Shown here: positions 42,581-58,238 of the stretch, piece after piece
How positions within the stretch are numbered: position 1 is the stretch's first letter
Layout: each line of letters begins with the position of its first letter
Assembly (NCBI RefSeq): GCF_001043115.1
Contig: NZ_LFME01000031.1
Location: 1-64,000, forward strand
Length of the DNA: 64,000 nucleotides
DNA from: Xanthomonas sp. NCPPB 1128
GTDB taxonomy: Bacteria > Pseudomonadota > Gammaproteobacteria > Xanthomonadales > Xanthomonadaceae
Direction: 5' to 3'
Notes under the pieces: generated by a model
Database searches by the model: none
What the model was told of the DNA's origin: nothing
Seen by the model: only the letters and a program-made list of their open reading frames with translations
Position numbers and translations under genes: made by a program

Positions 42581-44755
42581 GTGAAATTCTTCGTCTCCTG
42601 CGCCAAGGGCCTGGAATATCTGCTCGTCGATGAGCTGCTCGCGCTCGGCGTGGCCCAGGCCACTGCCACTGTTGCCGGGGTCAATGCCGAGGGCACCCTG
42701 CAGGACGCGCAGCGCGCGGTGCTGTGGTCGCGCCTGGCCAGCCGCGTGCTGTGGCCGTTGCAGTCCTTCGACTGCCCGGACCAGGCGGCGCTGTACGCCG
42801 GCGTCGCGGCGCTGCCATGGCGCAGCCATCTGGCGCCGCAGCACACCCTGGCGGTGGACGCGCATGTGTCCGGCACCGGCATCACCCACGCGCGCTTCGC
42901 CGCGCAGCGGGTCAAGGACGCAGTGGTGGACACGCTGCGCGGCGAGGGCCTGGAACGGCCCTCGGTGGACGTGGAGCACCCGGACCTGCGCCTCAATCTG
43001 TCGCTGCGCAAGGGCCGCGCCACGCTGTCGGTGGACCTGGGCGGCGGCTCGCTGCACCGGCGCGGCTGGCGCCAGGCGCAGAACGAGGCGCCGCTGAAGG
43101 AGAACCTGGCCGCGGCGGTGCTGCTGCGCGGGCAGTGGCCGGCGCTGTATGCACAGGGCGGCGGGCTGCTGGATCCGATGTGCGGCAGCGGTACGCTGCT
43201 GATCGAAGGCGCGCTGATGGCCGCTGATGTCGCGCCGGGCCTGCTGCGCGGCGAACAGGCGGCGCAGCAGCGCGGCGACGCCGATGCCGACGCCACGCCG
43301 AGCCGCTGGTTGGGGTTCGACTTGGCGGCATGGCGCACGCTGCTGGCCGAGGCGCGGCAGCGTGCCCAGACCGGTCGCGCCGCGTTGCGGCCGGTGCTGT
43401 ACGGCAGCGACATCGACCCGCATGCGCTGCGCGCGGCGCGCGAGAACGCGCTGGCCGCGGGCGTGGTCGAGGCGATCGCCTTCGCCGTGCACGACGTCGC
43501 CGCGTTGCTTGCGCCGGCGCAGGCGTTGGGCACGGTGGTGTGCAACCCGCCCTACGACGAGCGCCTGGCCGCCGACGCGGCGCTGTACCGGCGCCTGGGC
43601 GATGCGCTCAAGCGCGCGGTGCCGCAATGGCGCGCCAGCCTGCTGTGCGGCAGCGACGAACTGGCCTATGCCACCGGCCTGCGCGCAGCCAAGAAGTACC
43701 AGATGTTCAACGGTGCGCTGGAGTGCCCGTTGATCGTCTGCGACCCGATCGCGGTCGCGCCACGGGCCGGCGCCACGGAGGAACCACGCGCACTCAGCGA
43801 TGGCGCGCAGATGGTCGCCAACCGCCTGCGCAAGAACCTGCGCAAGTTCAAGACCTGGTGCACGCGCGAGCGCATCGACTGTTATCGCGCCTACGATGCC
43901 GACCTACCCGAGTACGCGGCGGCGATCGACGTGTACCAGGAGGACGGCGGCCAGGCGCGTACCTTCCTGCACGTGCAGGAGTACGCGGCGCCGGACAGCA
44001 TTCCCGACGCGGACGTGCGCCGCCGCCGCAACGAATTGCTGGCCGCCGCGCGCGAGGTGTTCGCGGTGCCGGCCGAACAGGTGGCGCTGAAGACCCGCGA
44101 GCGTGGCAAGGGCGGCAGCAAGTACGGTCGTTTCGAGCAGCGCGGCGAGTTCCTGGTGGTGCGCGAGCACGACGCACTGCTGCGGGTGAACCTGTTCGAC
44201 TACCTGGATACCGGGCTGTTCCTCGACCACCGCCCGCTGCGCGGCGTGATGGCGCAGCAGGCGCGCGGCAAGCGTTTCCTCAACCTGTTCTGCTACACCG
44301 GCGTGGCCAGCGTGCAGGCAGCGGTGGCCGGCGCCGATTCCACCACCAGCGTGGACCTGTCCGGCACCTACCTGCAGTGGTGCGCCGACAACCTGGCGTT
44401 CAACGGCAAGGGCGGCGCCCAGCACCGGCTGGTGCAGGCCGACGCGCTGAGCTGGCTGGAGGCGGAGAAGAACCGCTACGACGTGATCTTCTGCGACCCG
44501 CCGACCTTCTCCAACTCCGCGCGCGCCGAGGATTTCGACATCCAGCGCGAGCACGTGCGGCTGTTGCGCGCGGCGGTGGCGCGGCTGATGCCCGAGGGCG
44601 TGCTGTACTTCTCCAACAATTTCCGCCGCTTCAAGCTGGACGAGAACGCGCTGGCCGAGTTCGCGGTGTGCGAGGAGATCAGCGCGCAGACCATCGACGC
44701 CGATTTCGAGCGCAACCCGCGCATCCACCGCGCCTGGCGCCTGCAGCGGCGCTGA
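42581..44755 (+). CDS. rlmL: bifunctional 23S rRNA methyltransferase RlmKL
   Basis: A 724-residue fusion of RlmL (N2-methylation of G2445) and RlmK (N7-methylation of G2069). A THUMP domain (about 45-155) precedes an N2-methyltransferase with NPPY motif '[14 protein letters not shown]'. The C-terminal RlmK Rossmann domain has '[19 protein letters not shown]' and DPPTFSNS. Length matches the fused enzyme of gammaproteobacteria. The GTG at 42581 ([15 protein letters not shown]) aligns with the family N-terminus; an ATG at 42527 would add 18 residues that look non-native. Confidence 0.95.
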   Translation: MKFFVSCAKGLEYLLVDELLALGVAQATATVAGVNAEGTLQDAQRAVLWSRLASRVLWPLQSFDCPDQAALYAGVAALPWRSHLAPQHTLAVDAHVSGTGITHARFAAQRVKDAVVDTLRGEGLERPSVDVEHPDLRLNLSLRKGRATLSVDLGGGSLHRRGWRQAQNEAPLKENLAAAVLLRGQWPALYAQGGGLLDPMCGSGTLLIEGALMAADVAPGLLRGEQAAQQRGDADADATPSRWLGFDLAAWRTLLAEARQRAQTGRAALRPVLYGSDIDPHALRAARENALAAGVVEAIAFAVHDVAALLAPAQALGTVVCNPPYDERLAADAALYRRLGDALKRAVPQWRASLLCGSDELAYATGLRAAKKYQMFNGALECPLIVCDPIAVAPRAGATEEPRALSDGAQMVANRLRKNLRKFKTWCTRERIDCYRAYDADLPEYAAAIDVYQEDGGQARTFLHVQEYAAPDSIPDADVRRRRNELLAAAREVFAVPAEQVALKTRERGKGGSKYGRFEQRGEFLVVREHDALLRVNLFDYLDTGLFLDHRPLRGVMAQQARGKRFLNLFCYTGVASVQAAVAGADSTTSVDLSGTYLQWCADNLAFNGKGGAQHRLVQADALSWLEAEKNRYDVIFCDPPTFSNSARAEDFDIQREHVRLLRAAVARLMPEGVLYFSNNFRRFKLDENALAEFAVCEEISAQTIDADFERNPRIHRAWRLQRR

Positions 44756-44779
44756 AAAGCGGTGCCTCGTGTGTCTTTC

Positions 44780-44834
44780 TGTAGGAGCAGCTTCGGCCGC
44801 GATGGGCGTTACCGGTAACGCCCGTCGCGGAGCG
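44780..44834. repeat. degenerate REP-like palindrome
   Basis: GTAGGAGCAGCTTCGGCCGC and a partly decayed inverted arm (CCCGTCGCGGAGCG) on either side of the symmetrical GGGCGTTACCGGTAACGCCC. Same family as the complete copies but with substitutions in both arms. Confidence 0.7.
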
Positions 44835-44841
44835 TAGTGCG

Positions 44842-44978
44842 CTGTTCCTCTCCATCCGGGAGAAGGTGCCAGAAGGGGCGGATGAGGGGACGGGCGAAGC
44901 CTCGCGTCCTCAATCTCTGCGAGTCGCTTCGCGCCGTCCCCTCACCCAACCCCTCTCCCGGGGGGGGAGAGGGGCTTG
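44842..44978. repeat. CCCCTCTCCC-type inverted repeat between convergent genes
   Basis: Ends in the hairpin AACCCCTCTCCCGGGGGGGG then AGAGGGGCTT, with related 'CCATCCGGGAGAAGG' and 'GGGGCGGATGAGGGG' elements. It relates to the tandem blocks at 6471-6851. It lies between rlmL and the HD-GYP gene, where it could act as a bidirectional terminator; this role is inferred. Confidence 0.7.
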
Positions 44979-44980
44979 TA

Positions 44981-46024
44981 TCAGCTGCCGTGATGCCGCA
45001 GCGTGGCCTGCGCCTTGCCGCGTTGCGGCGGGTCTTCCTCCGCCTCGCGCTCGTTCCAGTAGTGCTGGATCTGCAGGATCTGCGGCAGGATCGCCTCGAA
45101 CAACTGCACCAGGCGCGGCTCGAACTGGCTGCCGGCCTTGTCGCGGAACAGCGCCATTGCCTGTTCCAGCGGCCACGCGTCCTTGTACGGGCGCGGCGAG
45201 GTCAGCGCATCGAACACGTCGGCCAGCGCCACGATGCGCGCCGATTCGGGAATCTGCGTGCCGGAGACGCCGGCCGGGTAGCCGCCGCCGTCCCAGTGCT
45301 CGTGGTGGTACAGGGAGACCTCGGCGGCGAGGCGGAACAGCGGCGCGCTGCTGCGGCTGAGGATGTCGTAGCCGATCCGCGGATGCCGCTTCATCACCTG
45401 CCACTCGGTGGCATCCAGCGGCCCGGGCTTCTTCAGCACCGCATCGGGGATGCCGATCTTGCCGGTGTCGTGCATCGGCGCGGCCTGCTCCAGCAGGTCG
45501 GCGTCCTCGCGCGACCAGCCGGCGGCCAGCGCCAGCGCGCGGGCATAGGCGGCCATGCGCCAGATGTGGGTGCCGGTATCCGAGTCGCTGTAGTGGCCGG
45601 CCATGCCCAGCATCTCGATCGCGTCGCGGTGGCTGTCGGCGAGGCTGGTGGCGCTGACCAGTGACAGGTGGGTGCGCACGCGTGCGCGCAGGATGCTCGG
45701 CGAGTACGGCTTGGTGATGTAGTCGACGCCGCCGGCGTCGAACCCGATGCTCTCGTCGGTGTCCTTGTCCTTGCCGGTGACGAAGATGATCGGGATCGTC
45801 GCGCTGCGCGGATCTTCCTTGAGGGTGCGGGCGAGGGTGTAGCCGTCGATGTCGGGCAGGTCCACGTCCAGCAGGATCAGCGCCGGGCGGTGCTTGGCCA
45901 CCCCGCGCAAGGCTTCGGCGCCGTTCTTGGCGAACACCAGCGCGTAGTCCTCGCGCAGCAGCTGCCGGATCAGCGCCAGGTTGCTGGGTTCGTCGTCGAC
46001 ACAGAGAATGCACGGCAGGGTCAT
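44981..46024 (-). CDS. response regulator with HD-GYP cyclic di-GMP phosphodiesterase domain
   Basis: A 347-residue protein with an N-terminal receiver domain (1-120; acidic pocket D10/D11, phospho-acceptor D53, K105) and a C-terminal HD-GYP domain (about 130-320). The metal/catalytic residues are present: H185-D186 in 'MHDTGKIGIPD' with K189, 'HHEHWDGGGYP' (240-250) and the GYP triplet (248-250). It should hydrolyse cyclic di-GMP. This is the RpfG architecture, but it is paired here with a different kinase. It starts 22 bases after the hybrid kinase stop, so the two form an operon. The first ATG at 46024 gives an intact receiver. Confidence 0.93.
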   Translation of the reverse strand: MTLPCILCVDDEPSNLALIRQLLREDYALVFAKNGAEALRGVAKHRPALILLDVDLPDIDGYTLARTLKEDPRSATIPIIFVTGKDKDTDESIGFDAGGVDYITKPYSPSILRARVRTHLSLVSATSLADSHRDAIEMLGMAGHYSDSDTGTHIWRMAAYARALALAAGWSREDADLLEQAAPMHDTGKIGIPDAVLKKPGPLDATEWQVMKRHPRIGYDILSRSSAPLFRLAAEVSLYHHEHWDGGGYPAGVSGTQIPESARIVALADVFDALTSPRPYKDAWPLEQAMALFRDKAGSQFEPRLVQLFEAILPQILQIQHYWNEREAEEDPPQRGKAQATLRHHGS

Positions 46025-46046
46025 GGTGATCTCTCGTTACGCGCGC

Positions 46047-50123
<4,077 letters not shown>

Positions 50124-50427
50124 GCTCCCCCTTCCTTTGGCGAACGCGCGTTCGGCACGCGCATCGGCACTCCCCCGGCCGGTTGCGGAATGGCGTTCAC
50201 AGTGACGGCGAACGTCCCGCGGGCCGTGCCCCAACGCTAGCGCGGGTGGTGCGGTCGCGCCAGCCCTGCCGGCGAAAGAGCCGAGGCGTGTCTACACCTT
50301 GCTGCGTGGATGGCACGGTGTGTCGTGGGCAAGCGGTCCGCGACACGGTGTGTCTGCATCGCATCGCATCGTGCGCCGGCGCCTGGCCGACCGCGCGAGC
50401 GGGGCATTGCATCCTCGACAGCCACGC
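50124..50427. other. intergenic region with paired GTGT motifs
   Basis: No gene is supported. The motif GACACGGTGTGTC (50342-50354, a 13-base inverted repeat) and a near copy GGCACGGTGTGTCG (50312-50325) lie 30 bases apart upstream of the kinase. They could be binding sites for an unidentified regulator or chance repeats. Confidence 0.4.
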
Positions 50428-51729
50428 TCAGCCAAGCAGCGTGACGGCAGCGTGCAGCGCCAGCCCGATCAGCCCGCCGACCAGCGTGCCGTTGAAGCGG
50501 ATGTACTGCAGGTCGCGGCCCACGCTCAGTTCCAGTTGCTCGACCAGATGGCGTTCGTCCCAGCCTTTCACGGTCTGCGCGATGTGCTCGGTGACGCCGC
50601 TGCGCAGGCGCTGGGTCAGCCGCTCGGCGCCGCCGAGCAGGTGCTGGTTGAGCGCCTCGCGCAGGGCAGGATCCTGCGCCAGCGACTGGCCGAGCGCGCC
50701 AAGGGCGCGCTGCAGGTGCTGCACCAGCGCGCCGTCCTGGCGCGACAGATCCTCGCGCAGCGCGGTATGGATCTGGTCCCACAGGCCCTGCACGTACTCC
50801 TGCACGCCGGGGTGTTCGATCAGTCGCTGCTTCAGCGCCTGCACTTTCTCGGCGGTGGCCGGGTCGGCGCGCAGCCGCTGCACGTAGCCGCCGAGCCAGC
50901 GCTCGTAGTCCTGGCGCAGCGGGTGCTGCGGCTGCGACAGCACGTCCTGCAGTTCCTCCAGCAGCGCATGCGCCAGGCGCTCGGCGAGGGTGTCGGCGAT
51001 GCCCTCGACCGGCTTCACCCACTCCACGGTACCGACCAGCTTGGGCCACTCGCGGCGGGCGTACTTGACGATCATCGCCGAGACCCGCTGCTTGACCGCG
51101 GCATCGTCCAGGTGGCGGCCGAGCCGGGTCAGCGCCTCGTCGAGCAGCGCCTGGTGGCGGCCGTCGGCGGTGAGCAGGCCGAGGATCTCGCCGGCGGTGG
51201 CGGCGGCGTCCCAGTCGCGCAGCCGCGCCACCACGAAGCCGTGGATGCGACGCCGCACCGCGGCTTCGTCCAACAGGTCCAGTGCCTGCAACGCCCAGCC
51301 GCGGGCAAGATCGGCCAGCCGCGCCGACTGCGCCGGTTCGGCCAGCCACTGGCCCAGCCGTGCCGCGGGATCGAAGGCGCTGAGCTTGGCCAGCAGCGCG
51401 CCCGGCTCCAGGAACTGATCGCGCACGAACATCGCCAGGCTGTCGGCGATGCGCGCCTTGCCGTGCGGGATGATCGCGGTGTGCGGAATCGGCAGGCCCA
51501 GCGGATGCCGGAACAGCGCCACCACCGCGAACCAGTCGGCCAGTGCGCCGACCGTGGCCGCTTCGCAGAAGGCACCGATCCAGGCCCACACGCCGTGCAG
51601 GCCCATGGCATGGCTGAGCAGGAAGCCGCACAGCATGGCCAGCAGCAACAGCACCGCCAGCAGCTTCATGCGCCGCAGTTGCGCGCGGCGCGGATCGGGG
51701 GGCAGGGCGAGGTTGGGAGACGCGCTCAT
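50428..51729 (-). CDS. DUF445 family membrane protein
   Basis: A 433-residue protein with an N-terminal TM hairpin (about 21-75, 'LLAVLLLLAMLCGFLLSHAM' then 'WIGAFCEAATVGALADWFAV') and a long helical domain, ending in a last TM segment ('IRFNGTLVGGLIGLALHAAV'). The 'ALADWFAVVALFRHPLGLPI' core is the family signature. Related to E. coli YjiN; function unknown. It is transcribed alone. Confidence 0.85.
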   Translation of the reverse strand: MSASPNLALPPDPRRAQLRRMKLLAVLLLLAMLCGFLLSHAMGLHGVWAWIGAFCEAATVGALADWFAVVALFRHPLGLPIPHTAIIPHGKARIADSLAMFVRDQFLEPGALLAKLSAFDPAARLGQWLAEPAQSARLADLARGWALQALDLLDEAAVRRRIHGFVVARLRDWDAAATAGEILGLLTADGRHQALLDEALTRLGRHLDDAAVKQRVSAMIVKYARREWPKLVGTVEWVKPVEGIADTLAERLAHALLEELQDVLSQPQHPLRQDYERWLGGYVQRLRADPATAEKVQALKQRLIEHPGVQEYVQGLWDQIHTALREDLSRQDGALVQHLQRALGALGQSLAQDPALREALNQHLLGGAERLTQRLRSGVTEHIAQTVKGWDERHLVEQLELSVGRDLQYIRFNGTLVGGLIGLALHAAVTLLG

Positions 51730-51817
51730 GCGGCGAGTCTACGCAGTGCACGGTGAGTGCGGCTGCATGCGGCGGCCCCGGTATCCGGCCAGGGCAGGGC
51801 TTGCCTGTGTGCGTGGA

Positions 51818-52660
51818 TCAGTCCGGCAACTGCGCGCGCAGCGCCGCCACTTCCTCGCGCAGCGCCTGGTTCTCGGCTTCGAGGGCGGCCACGCGCTGGC
51901 GCAGCGCTGCCGTCGCGTCGCCAGCGGCGTCCGCTGTCGGAGCCGCGTCCTCGGCCTCGGCCGGCGGCGTCTGCTTCGGCTTGCGCTTGGATTCGCGGGC
52001 GCGCTTGGCGGCCTGCTTCAGTTCGTCCTTGCCGGCCATGGCCGCGGCACGCTGTTCCTCCTCGGGCAGGCTGGCCACCGCGGCGGCGGCATTGATCGAA
52101 ATCGTGCCGGACTTGACCGCTTCCACCACCTCGGCGGCGGCCTGCTTCTGGATCTTCTCGATCTGCACCACCTGGCTGTTGCTGAGCCGCGCCACGCGCG
52201 CCAGCTCGGCGCGGCTCAGCGGCGCCGGCGCATCGGCCCAGGGCGGCGTATCGGTGTCGCTCGCGGCCTCGGCGGCAGCGACATCCGGGTCGGCGGCGTC
52301 GGCCACGCGCGCGTCCGCAGCGGTCGCGCTGGCGCGCCGCTCGGCGAGGATCTCGCGCTTGCGCAGCGCCAGCACGCCGCGCTGGAAATCGGAGACGCTG
52401 CGCCGGCCCAGGTGCTGGTCGATCATCCACAGGTGCACGTCCTGCAGCGACTGGAAGCGGGTGTTCTGCACGGTCTGGAACGGCAACCCGTGCTTCTGGC
52501 AGATGCCGTAGCGGTTGTGCCCGTCGACCAGGATGTCGCCCCACAGCACCAGCGCATCGCGGCAGCCCTCGGCCAGCAGGCTGCGTTCCAGGGCGGCGTA
52601 CTCGTCGGCGGTCAGCGGATCGATGTAGGCCTTGAGGTCTTCTTTGACAACGATGTTCAT
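51818..52660 (-). CDS. orphan ParB/Srx-like DNA-binding protein
   Basis: A 280-residue protein with a ParB/sulfiredoxin-like N-terminal domain (about 1-90; 'GDILVDGHNRYGICQKHGLP' is the typical motif), a middle helix-turn-helix-like region ('VARLSNSQVVQIEKIQKQA') and a C-terminal Lys/Ala-rich linker ending in a leucine-zipper coiled coil ('LRQRVAALEAENQALREEV'). No ParA partner or centromere-like repeat is nearby, so a partition function is unlikely. A chromosomal regulatory or plasmid-derived relic is more plausible. The start at 52660 (MNIVVKED) is chosen because the domain begins there; upstream sequence is repeat-derived. Confidence 0.75.
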   Translation of the reverse strand: MNIVVKEDLKAYIDPLTADEYAALERSLLAEGCRDALVLWGDILVDGHNRYGICQKHGLPFQTVQNTRFQSLQDVHLWMIDQHLGRRSVSDFQRGVLALRKREILAERRASATAADARVADAADPDVAAAEAASDTDTPPWADAPAPLSRAELARVARLSNSQVVQIEKIQKQAAAEVVEAVKSGTISINAAAAVASLPEEEQRAAAMAGKDELKQAAKRARESKRKPKQTPPAEAEDAAPTADAAGDATAALRQRVAALEAENQALREEVAALRAQLPD

Positions 52661-52705
52661 CAACGGGGCGGCACGGTGTGGCGAGTGGGGCGGCATTGTA
52701 GAGGG

Positions 52706-52812
52706 CTGGGATTGGGGATTGGCGGATTCGGGATTCGTAAGAGCGCCAAGCTGCCTGTCCGACACTGCCGCGCGCTGTCCGAATCCCTACTCCCGAATCT
52801 CCAATCCCGGCT
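52706..52812. repeat. pair of inverted GGGATTGGGGATT microrepeats
   Basis: 'GGGATTGGGGATTGGCGGAT' (from about 52709) and the inverted 'TCCCGAATCTCCAATCCC' (about 52791-52808) can pair across a 50-60 base interval. The same microrepeat occurs at 5570-5600, about 53219-53331, 59742-59774 and 59904-59935. These lie in gaps between genes and look like a dispersed non-coding family. Confidence 0.7.
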
Positions 52813-52825
52813 CGCGTAGCGAGCC

Positions 52826-53140
52826 TTACCCGACAACCACCTCACTGATCTGCATCACCGGCGTCAGGTCGGTGTAGTTCTTGATGTCGCCGAGGATTTC
52901 GTCGGCATGCGGGCCGAAGCCGGCCTGGAACGCGTCTACCGAGTCGCTGAAGATGTGGCACATGCCGACGTAGGTCGGATCGCTGCCGGGGGTGCCGCCG
53001 GACAGGCCCTTGTCCACGGTGTAGCGCAGGCAGGCGGCGCCCATGCGCGCCTGTACCAGCGGCATGTGCGTATCGCGGTAGTAGGCATGGTCGAAACGAG
53101 CGCCTGGCGTGTACGGGTACATCACGCTGACCTTGATCAT
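52826..53140 (-). CDS. EthD-domain protein
   Basis: A 104-residue dimeric ferredoxin-like (EthD) protein. It opens 'MIKVSVMYPYTPGARFDHAY', with the family His/Tyr/Met-rich 'YYRDTHMPLVQARMG' and a C-terminal 'TDLTPVMQISEVV'. EthD proteins accompany various oxygenase pathways, and some are stand-alone. No oxygenase gene is adjacent. A GGAG-like site precedes the ATG at 53140. Confidence 0.85.
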   Translation of the reverse strand: MIKVSVMYPYTPGARFDHAYYRDTHMPLVQARMGAACLRYTVDKGLSGGTPGSDPTYVGMCHIFSDSVDAFQAGFGPHADEILGDIKNYTDLTPVMQISEVVVG

Positions 53141-53218
53141 GGAGCGGCTCCTGTGGCGGCGGTGGACCCCGGCCGGACGCCAGGGTGGGGCAAGGCTACA
53201 CCCGGGCACGACTGCGAT

Positions 53219-53331
53219 TCGAGACTGGGGAATGGGGAATGGCAACAGCATCGGCTGCGGCTGCATCGTCGCCTGATGTGCACGAGACGGCGCTTTTCGA
53301 TTCCCGATTCCCGATTCCCCATTCCCAGCCC
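53219..53331. repeat. second pair of inverted GGAATGGGGAATGG microrepeats
   Basis: GACTGGGGAATGGGGAATGG (about 53222-53241) and the inverted 'ATTCCCGATTCCCGATTCCC' (about 53299-53318) flank about 60 bases. The left edge of the mmsA stop region begins directly after. Confidence 0.65.
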
Positions 53332-53332
53332 T

Positions 53333-54841
<1,509 letters not shown>

Positions 54842-54867
54842 GGTGCTCGATCCTCGGATGGACAGCG

Positions 54868-55980
54868 TCAGCCCAGCGCGTCCAGCGGCCGCACGAAGTC
54901 CTGGCCCAGCGCCTGCGCCACCGCGCGATGGGTGAGCTTGCCGGCGTGCACGTTGAGGCCGTTGCGCAGGTCCTGGTCGTCGCGCAGCGCCTGCAGCCCG
55001 TGTTCGGCCAGCAGCAGCACGAACGGCAGGGTGGCGTTGGTCAGGGCGAAGGTGGAGGTGCGGGCCACGCCGCCGGGCATGTTGGCCACGCAGTAGTGGA
55101 CGATGCCGTCGACCTCGTAGGTCGGCTGCTGGTGCGTGGTCGGGTGGCTGGTCTCGAAGCAGCCGCCCTGGTCGATCGCCACGTCCACCAGCACCGAGCC
55201 GGGCCGCAGCAGCGCCAGTTGTGCGCGCGACACCAGCTTGGGCGCGGCGGCGCCGGGGATTAGCACCGCACCGATCACCAGGTCGGTGTGCGGCAGGCAC
55301 TGCTCGATCGCATCGCGGGTGGAGTACAGCGTGGTCAGTTGCTGGCCGTAGAGTTCGTCCAGGTACTTGAGCCGCTCCAGCGATCGGTCCAGCACGGTCA
55401 CCCGCGCATGCAGGCCCATCGCCATGCGCGCGGCGTTGATGCCGACCACGCCGCCGCCGATCACCAGCACCTGCGCCGGCTTGACCCCGGGCACGCCGCC
55501 AAGCAAAACACCCGAGCCGCCCTGCGCCTTCTCCAGCGCATGCGCGCCGGCCTGGATCGCCATGCGCCCGGCGACCTCGCTCATCGGCGCCAGCAGCGGC
55601 AGGCCGCCGTGGCCGTCGGTGACGGTCTCGTAGGCGATGGCGGTGCAGCCGGAGCGCTGCAGCGCCGCGGCCTGCTGTGGATCCGGCGCCAGGTGCAGAT
55701 AGGTGAACAGCAACTGCCCGGGGCGCAGCAGCGCGCATTCCTCCGGCTGCGGTTCCTTGACCTTGACGATCATCTCGGCCTGCGCGAACACACTGGCCGC
55801 ATCCTCGGCGATCCGCGCGCCGGCGCGCTCGTACTCGGCATCGGTCAGGCCGATGGCCTGGCCGCCGCCGCGCTGCACCAGCACCTGGTGGCCGTGCAGC
55901 ACCAGTTCGCGGACCCCGGACGGGGTCAGTCCGATCCGGTATTCGTGATTCTTGATCTCTTTCGGAACGCCGACCAGCAT
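54868..55980 (-). CDS. ald: alanine dehydrogenase
   Basis: A 370-residue NAD+-dependent L-alanine dehydrogenase (alanine to pyruvate plus ammonia). Substrate residues R15, K75 and H96 of the family are present in '[11 protein letters not shown]', 'IVKVKEPQ' and '[10 protein letters not shown]'. The Rossmann region is '[20 protein letters not shown]'. In this cluster it would regenerate the pyruvate consumed by the neighbouring transaminase. The ATG at 55980 opens on the conserved [11 protein letters not shown]. Confidence 0.95.
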   Translation of the reverse strand: MLVGVPKEIKNHEYRIGLTPSGVRELVLHGHQVLVQRGGGQAIGLTDAEYERAGARIAEDAASVFAQAEMIVKVKEPQPEECALLRPGQLLFTYLHLAPDPQQAAALQRSGCTAIAYETVTDGHGGLPLLAPMSEVAGRMAIQAGAHALEKAQGGSGVLLGGVPGVKPAQVLVIGGGVVGINAARMAMGLHARVTVLDRSLERLKYLDELYGQQLTTLYSTRDAIEQCLPHTDLVIGAVLIPGAAAPKLVSRAQLALLRPGSVLVDVAIDQGGCFETSHPTTHQQPTYEVDGIVHYCVANMPGGVARTSTFALTNATLPFVLLLAEHGLQALRDDQDLRNGLNVHAGKLTHRAVAQALGQDFVRPLDALG

Positions 55981-56043
55981 GAGCGGTTCTCCAGGCAGAC
56001 GCAGCGCGTGGGGAGCGCGGGCGGTGGGTTGGGTGAGGGGGGA

Positions 56044-57420
56044 TCAGGGCGTGCTGCGGATCATGTCCGCCAGCACCGCGAAGATGCGCTCGATGTGCGT
56101 GGGCTCCACGATCAGCGGCGGCGACAGCGCGATGGTGTCGCCGGTGACGCGGATCAGCAGGTCGCCTTCGTGGAAGCAGCGCTCGAAGATCTCGTAGGCG
56201 CGCGCACCGGGCGCGCCCTTGCGCGGCGCCAGGTCGATCGCGCCGATCAGGCCGAAGTTGCGGATGTCGATGACGTGCGGCAGATCGCGCAGCGCGTGGA
56301 TCGCCTCTTCCCACACCGGGCCCAGCTCGATCGCCTTGTCGAACAACTGTTCCTCGGCATAGGTGTCCAGCGTCGCCAGCGCGGCAGCGCAGGCCAGCGG
56401 ATGGCCGGAGTAGGTGTAGCCGTGGAACAGGTCGATGGCGTTGGCCGGGCCGTGCGCGAACGCCTCGTGGATGGCGTGGGAGACGAACACCGCGCCCATC
56501 GGCACGCAGCCATTGGTCAGCCCCTTGGCGGTGGTGATCATGTCCGGGGTCACCCCGAAGCGCTGCGCGGCGAAGGCGTGGCCGACGCGGCCGTAGCCGG
56601 TGATGACCTCGTCGAAGATCAGCAGGATGCCGTGCCTGTCGCACAATTCGCGGATGCGCTGCAGGTAACCGTGCGGCGGCAGCACCACCCCGGCCGAGCC
56701 GGAGATCGGTTCGATGATCACCGCGGCGATGGTGGAGGCGTCGTGCAGCGTCACCAGCCGTTCCAGGTCCTCGGCCAGTTCCGCGCCATGCGTCGGCAGC
56801 CCGCGCGAGAACGCGTTGCGCTCCAGGTCCAGGGTGTGCCGAAGATGGTCCACGCCCGGCAGCAGCGGGCCGAACCCCTTGCGGTTGTTCGGCAGGCCGC
56901 CCACCGAGATGCCGCCGAAGCCGACCCCGTGGTAGCCCTTCTCGCGGCCGATGAAGCGGGTGCGCTGGCCCTCGCCGCGGGCGCGGTGGTAGGCCAGCGC
57001 GATCTTCAGCGCGGTGTCCACCGACTCGGAGCCGGAGTTGGTGTAGAACACGTGGTCCAGTCCCGGCGGCGACAGTTCCACCAGGCGTTCGGCGAGCACG
57101 AACGGCAGCGGCGACCCCATCTGGAAGGTCGGCGCGAAATCCAGCGTGGCGATCTGCTGCGCCACCGCCTCGACGATGCGCGGCCGCGCGTGACCGGCGT
57201 TGCAGCACCACAGGCCGGCGGTGCCATCGAGGATCTGGCGCCCGTCCACGCTGCGGTAGTGCATGCCCTCGGCCGAGGCCAGCAGCCGCGGCCGCGCCTT
57301 GAACTGGCGGTTGGCGGTGAACGGCATCCAGAACGCGTCCAGCGTGTCCGGTTCGCGGGTGGCCTGCGCGGCGTAGTGGTCGGACAGCGCCTGGGACGAG
57401 AGGGGCGGCTGAGGGCGCAT
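56044..57420 (-). CDS. omega-amino acid:pyruvate (beta-alanine) aminotransferase
   Basis: A 458-residue class-III PLP aminotransferase. The PLP lysine is K299 in TTAKG; '[20 protein letters not shown]' and '[14 protein letters not shown]' are class-III motifs. The sequence resembles beta-alanine-pyruvate transaminases (for example '[18 protein letters not shown]'). Expected reaction: beta-alanine plus pyruvate gives malonate semialdehyde plus L-alanine. The ATG at 57420 has GGAG at the right distance; a GTG at 57432 is not preferred. It is divergent from the XRE-cupin regulator. Confidence 0.9.
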   Translation of the reverse strand: MRPQPPLSSQALSDHYAAQATREPDTLDAFWMPFTANRQFKARPRLLASAEGMHYRSVDGRQILDGTAGLWCCNAGHARPRIVEAVAQQIATLDFAPTFQMGSPLPFVLAERLVELSPPGLDHVFYTNSGSESVDTALKIALAYHRARGEGQRTRFIGREKGYHGVGFGGISVGGLPNNRKGFGPLLPGVDHLRHTLDLERNAFSRGLPTHGAELAEDLERLVTLHDASTIAAVIIEPISGSAGVVLPPHGYLQRIRELCDRHGILLIFDEVITGYGRVGHAFAAQRFGVTPDMITTAKGLTNGCVPMGAVFVSHAIHEAFAHGPANAIDLFHGYTYSGHPLACAAALATLDTYAEEQLFDKAIELGPVWEEAIHALRDLPHVIDIRNFGLIGAIDLAPRKGAPGARAYEIFERCFHEGDLLIRVTGDTIALSPPLIVEPTHIERIFAVLADMIRSTP

Positions 57421-57450
57421 CGCAGGCTCCACGCGAGGGATGTTGAAAAA

Positions 57451-57584
57451 ACTTTACACCAAGCCGATGCGCCGGGTGTGACTCGGCGTGGCGCAGTTTG
57501 CATGAGTATTACGGGCATTTCCTGGCTGCGCCGCAACACGGGCGCGCGGCGCGAAATTGACCGCTTGGGGCGGGTGTGTAAAGT
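57451..57584. promoter_or_regulatory. inverted GTGTAAAGT sites in the transaminase/regulator gap
   Basis: ACTTTACACC (57451-57460) and its inverted relative GTGTGTAAAGT (57574-57584) occupy the divergent gap between the transaminase (start 57420) and the regulator (start 57620). Their symmetry suggests two operator half-regions for the regulator, one per promoter. Core promoter boxes were not resolved. Confidence 0.45.
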
Positions 57585-57619
57585 ATCCCGTAACACCGCC
57601 ACCGGCGTTTCCCACCGCG

Positions 57620-58168
57620 ATGGATATCGGCGCCCGCCTGCACCGGGTTCGCACTGCCCATGGCCTGAGCCAGCGCGAGTTGGCCAAGCGGGTGGGCGTG
57701 ACCAACAGCACCATCTCGCTGATCGAGCAGAACAAGGTCAGCCCATCGGTGAGTTCGCTGAAGAAGGTGCTGGACGGCATCCCGATCTCGCTGGCCGAGT
57801 TCTTCACCCAGGACCTGGACCCGGGCGAGGCCGATGCGCCGTTCTACCGCGCCGACGAACTGCCCGACGTCGGCAGCGACGGCATCCACTACTACCTGGT
57901 CGGCCGGCATCGCCCGCAGCGGCAGATGTGCATCCTGCGCGAGGTGATGCCGCCCGGCAGCGACACCGGCAGCGCGATGCTGGTGCACGACGGCGAAGAG
58001 GGCGGGGTGGTGGTGGCCGGCGAGGTGGAGATCACCGTCGGCAGCCAGGTGCGGGTGCTGCGCGCGGGCGAGGGCTACTATTTCGAAAGCCGGGTGCCGC
58101 ACCGGTTCCGCAACGTCGGCCGCGAGACCGCGGTGCTGGTCAGCGCCAATACGCCGGCCACGTTCTGA
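57620..58168 (+). CDS. XRE-cupin transcriptional regulator (PuuR-like)
   Basis: A 182-residue regulator with a helix-turn-helix (about 3-62, '[20 protein letters not shown]') and a C-terminal cupin (about 95-180) including '[19 protein letters not shown]' and '[14 protein letters not shown]', a pattern typical of PuuR-type polyamine-responsive regulators. It is divergent from the transaminase and followed by the aldehyde dehydrogenase. It is a likely controller of both sides; the ligand (putrescine or a related amine) is inferred from family. Confidence 0.88.
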   Translation: MDIGARLHRVRTAHGLSQRELAKRVGVTNSTISLIEQNKVSPSVSSLKKVLDGIPISLAEFFTQDLDPGEADAPFYRADELPDVGSDGIHYYLVGRHRPQRQMCILREVMPPGSDTGSAMLVHDGEEGGVVVAGEVEITVGSQVRVLRAGEGYYFESRVPHRFRNVGRETAVLVSANTPATF

Positions 58169-58238
58169 GCCGCATGCGCATGGCGCCGCCGCTGGTTGCC
58201 GCCCCGTTCCGATCCTTCCGCCGCAGCAGGAGTTCCCG

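Noticed and set aside
51818-52660. plasmid partition system
   Set aside because: Only a ParB-like protein is present; no ParA, no parS-like repeats and no replication gene nearby.
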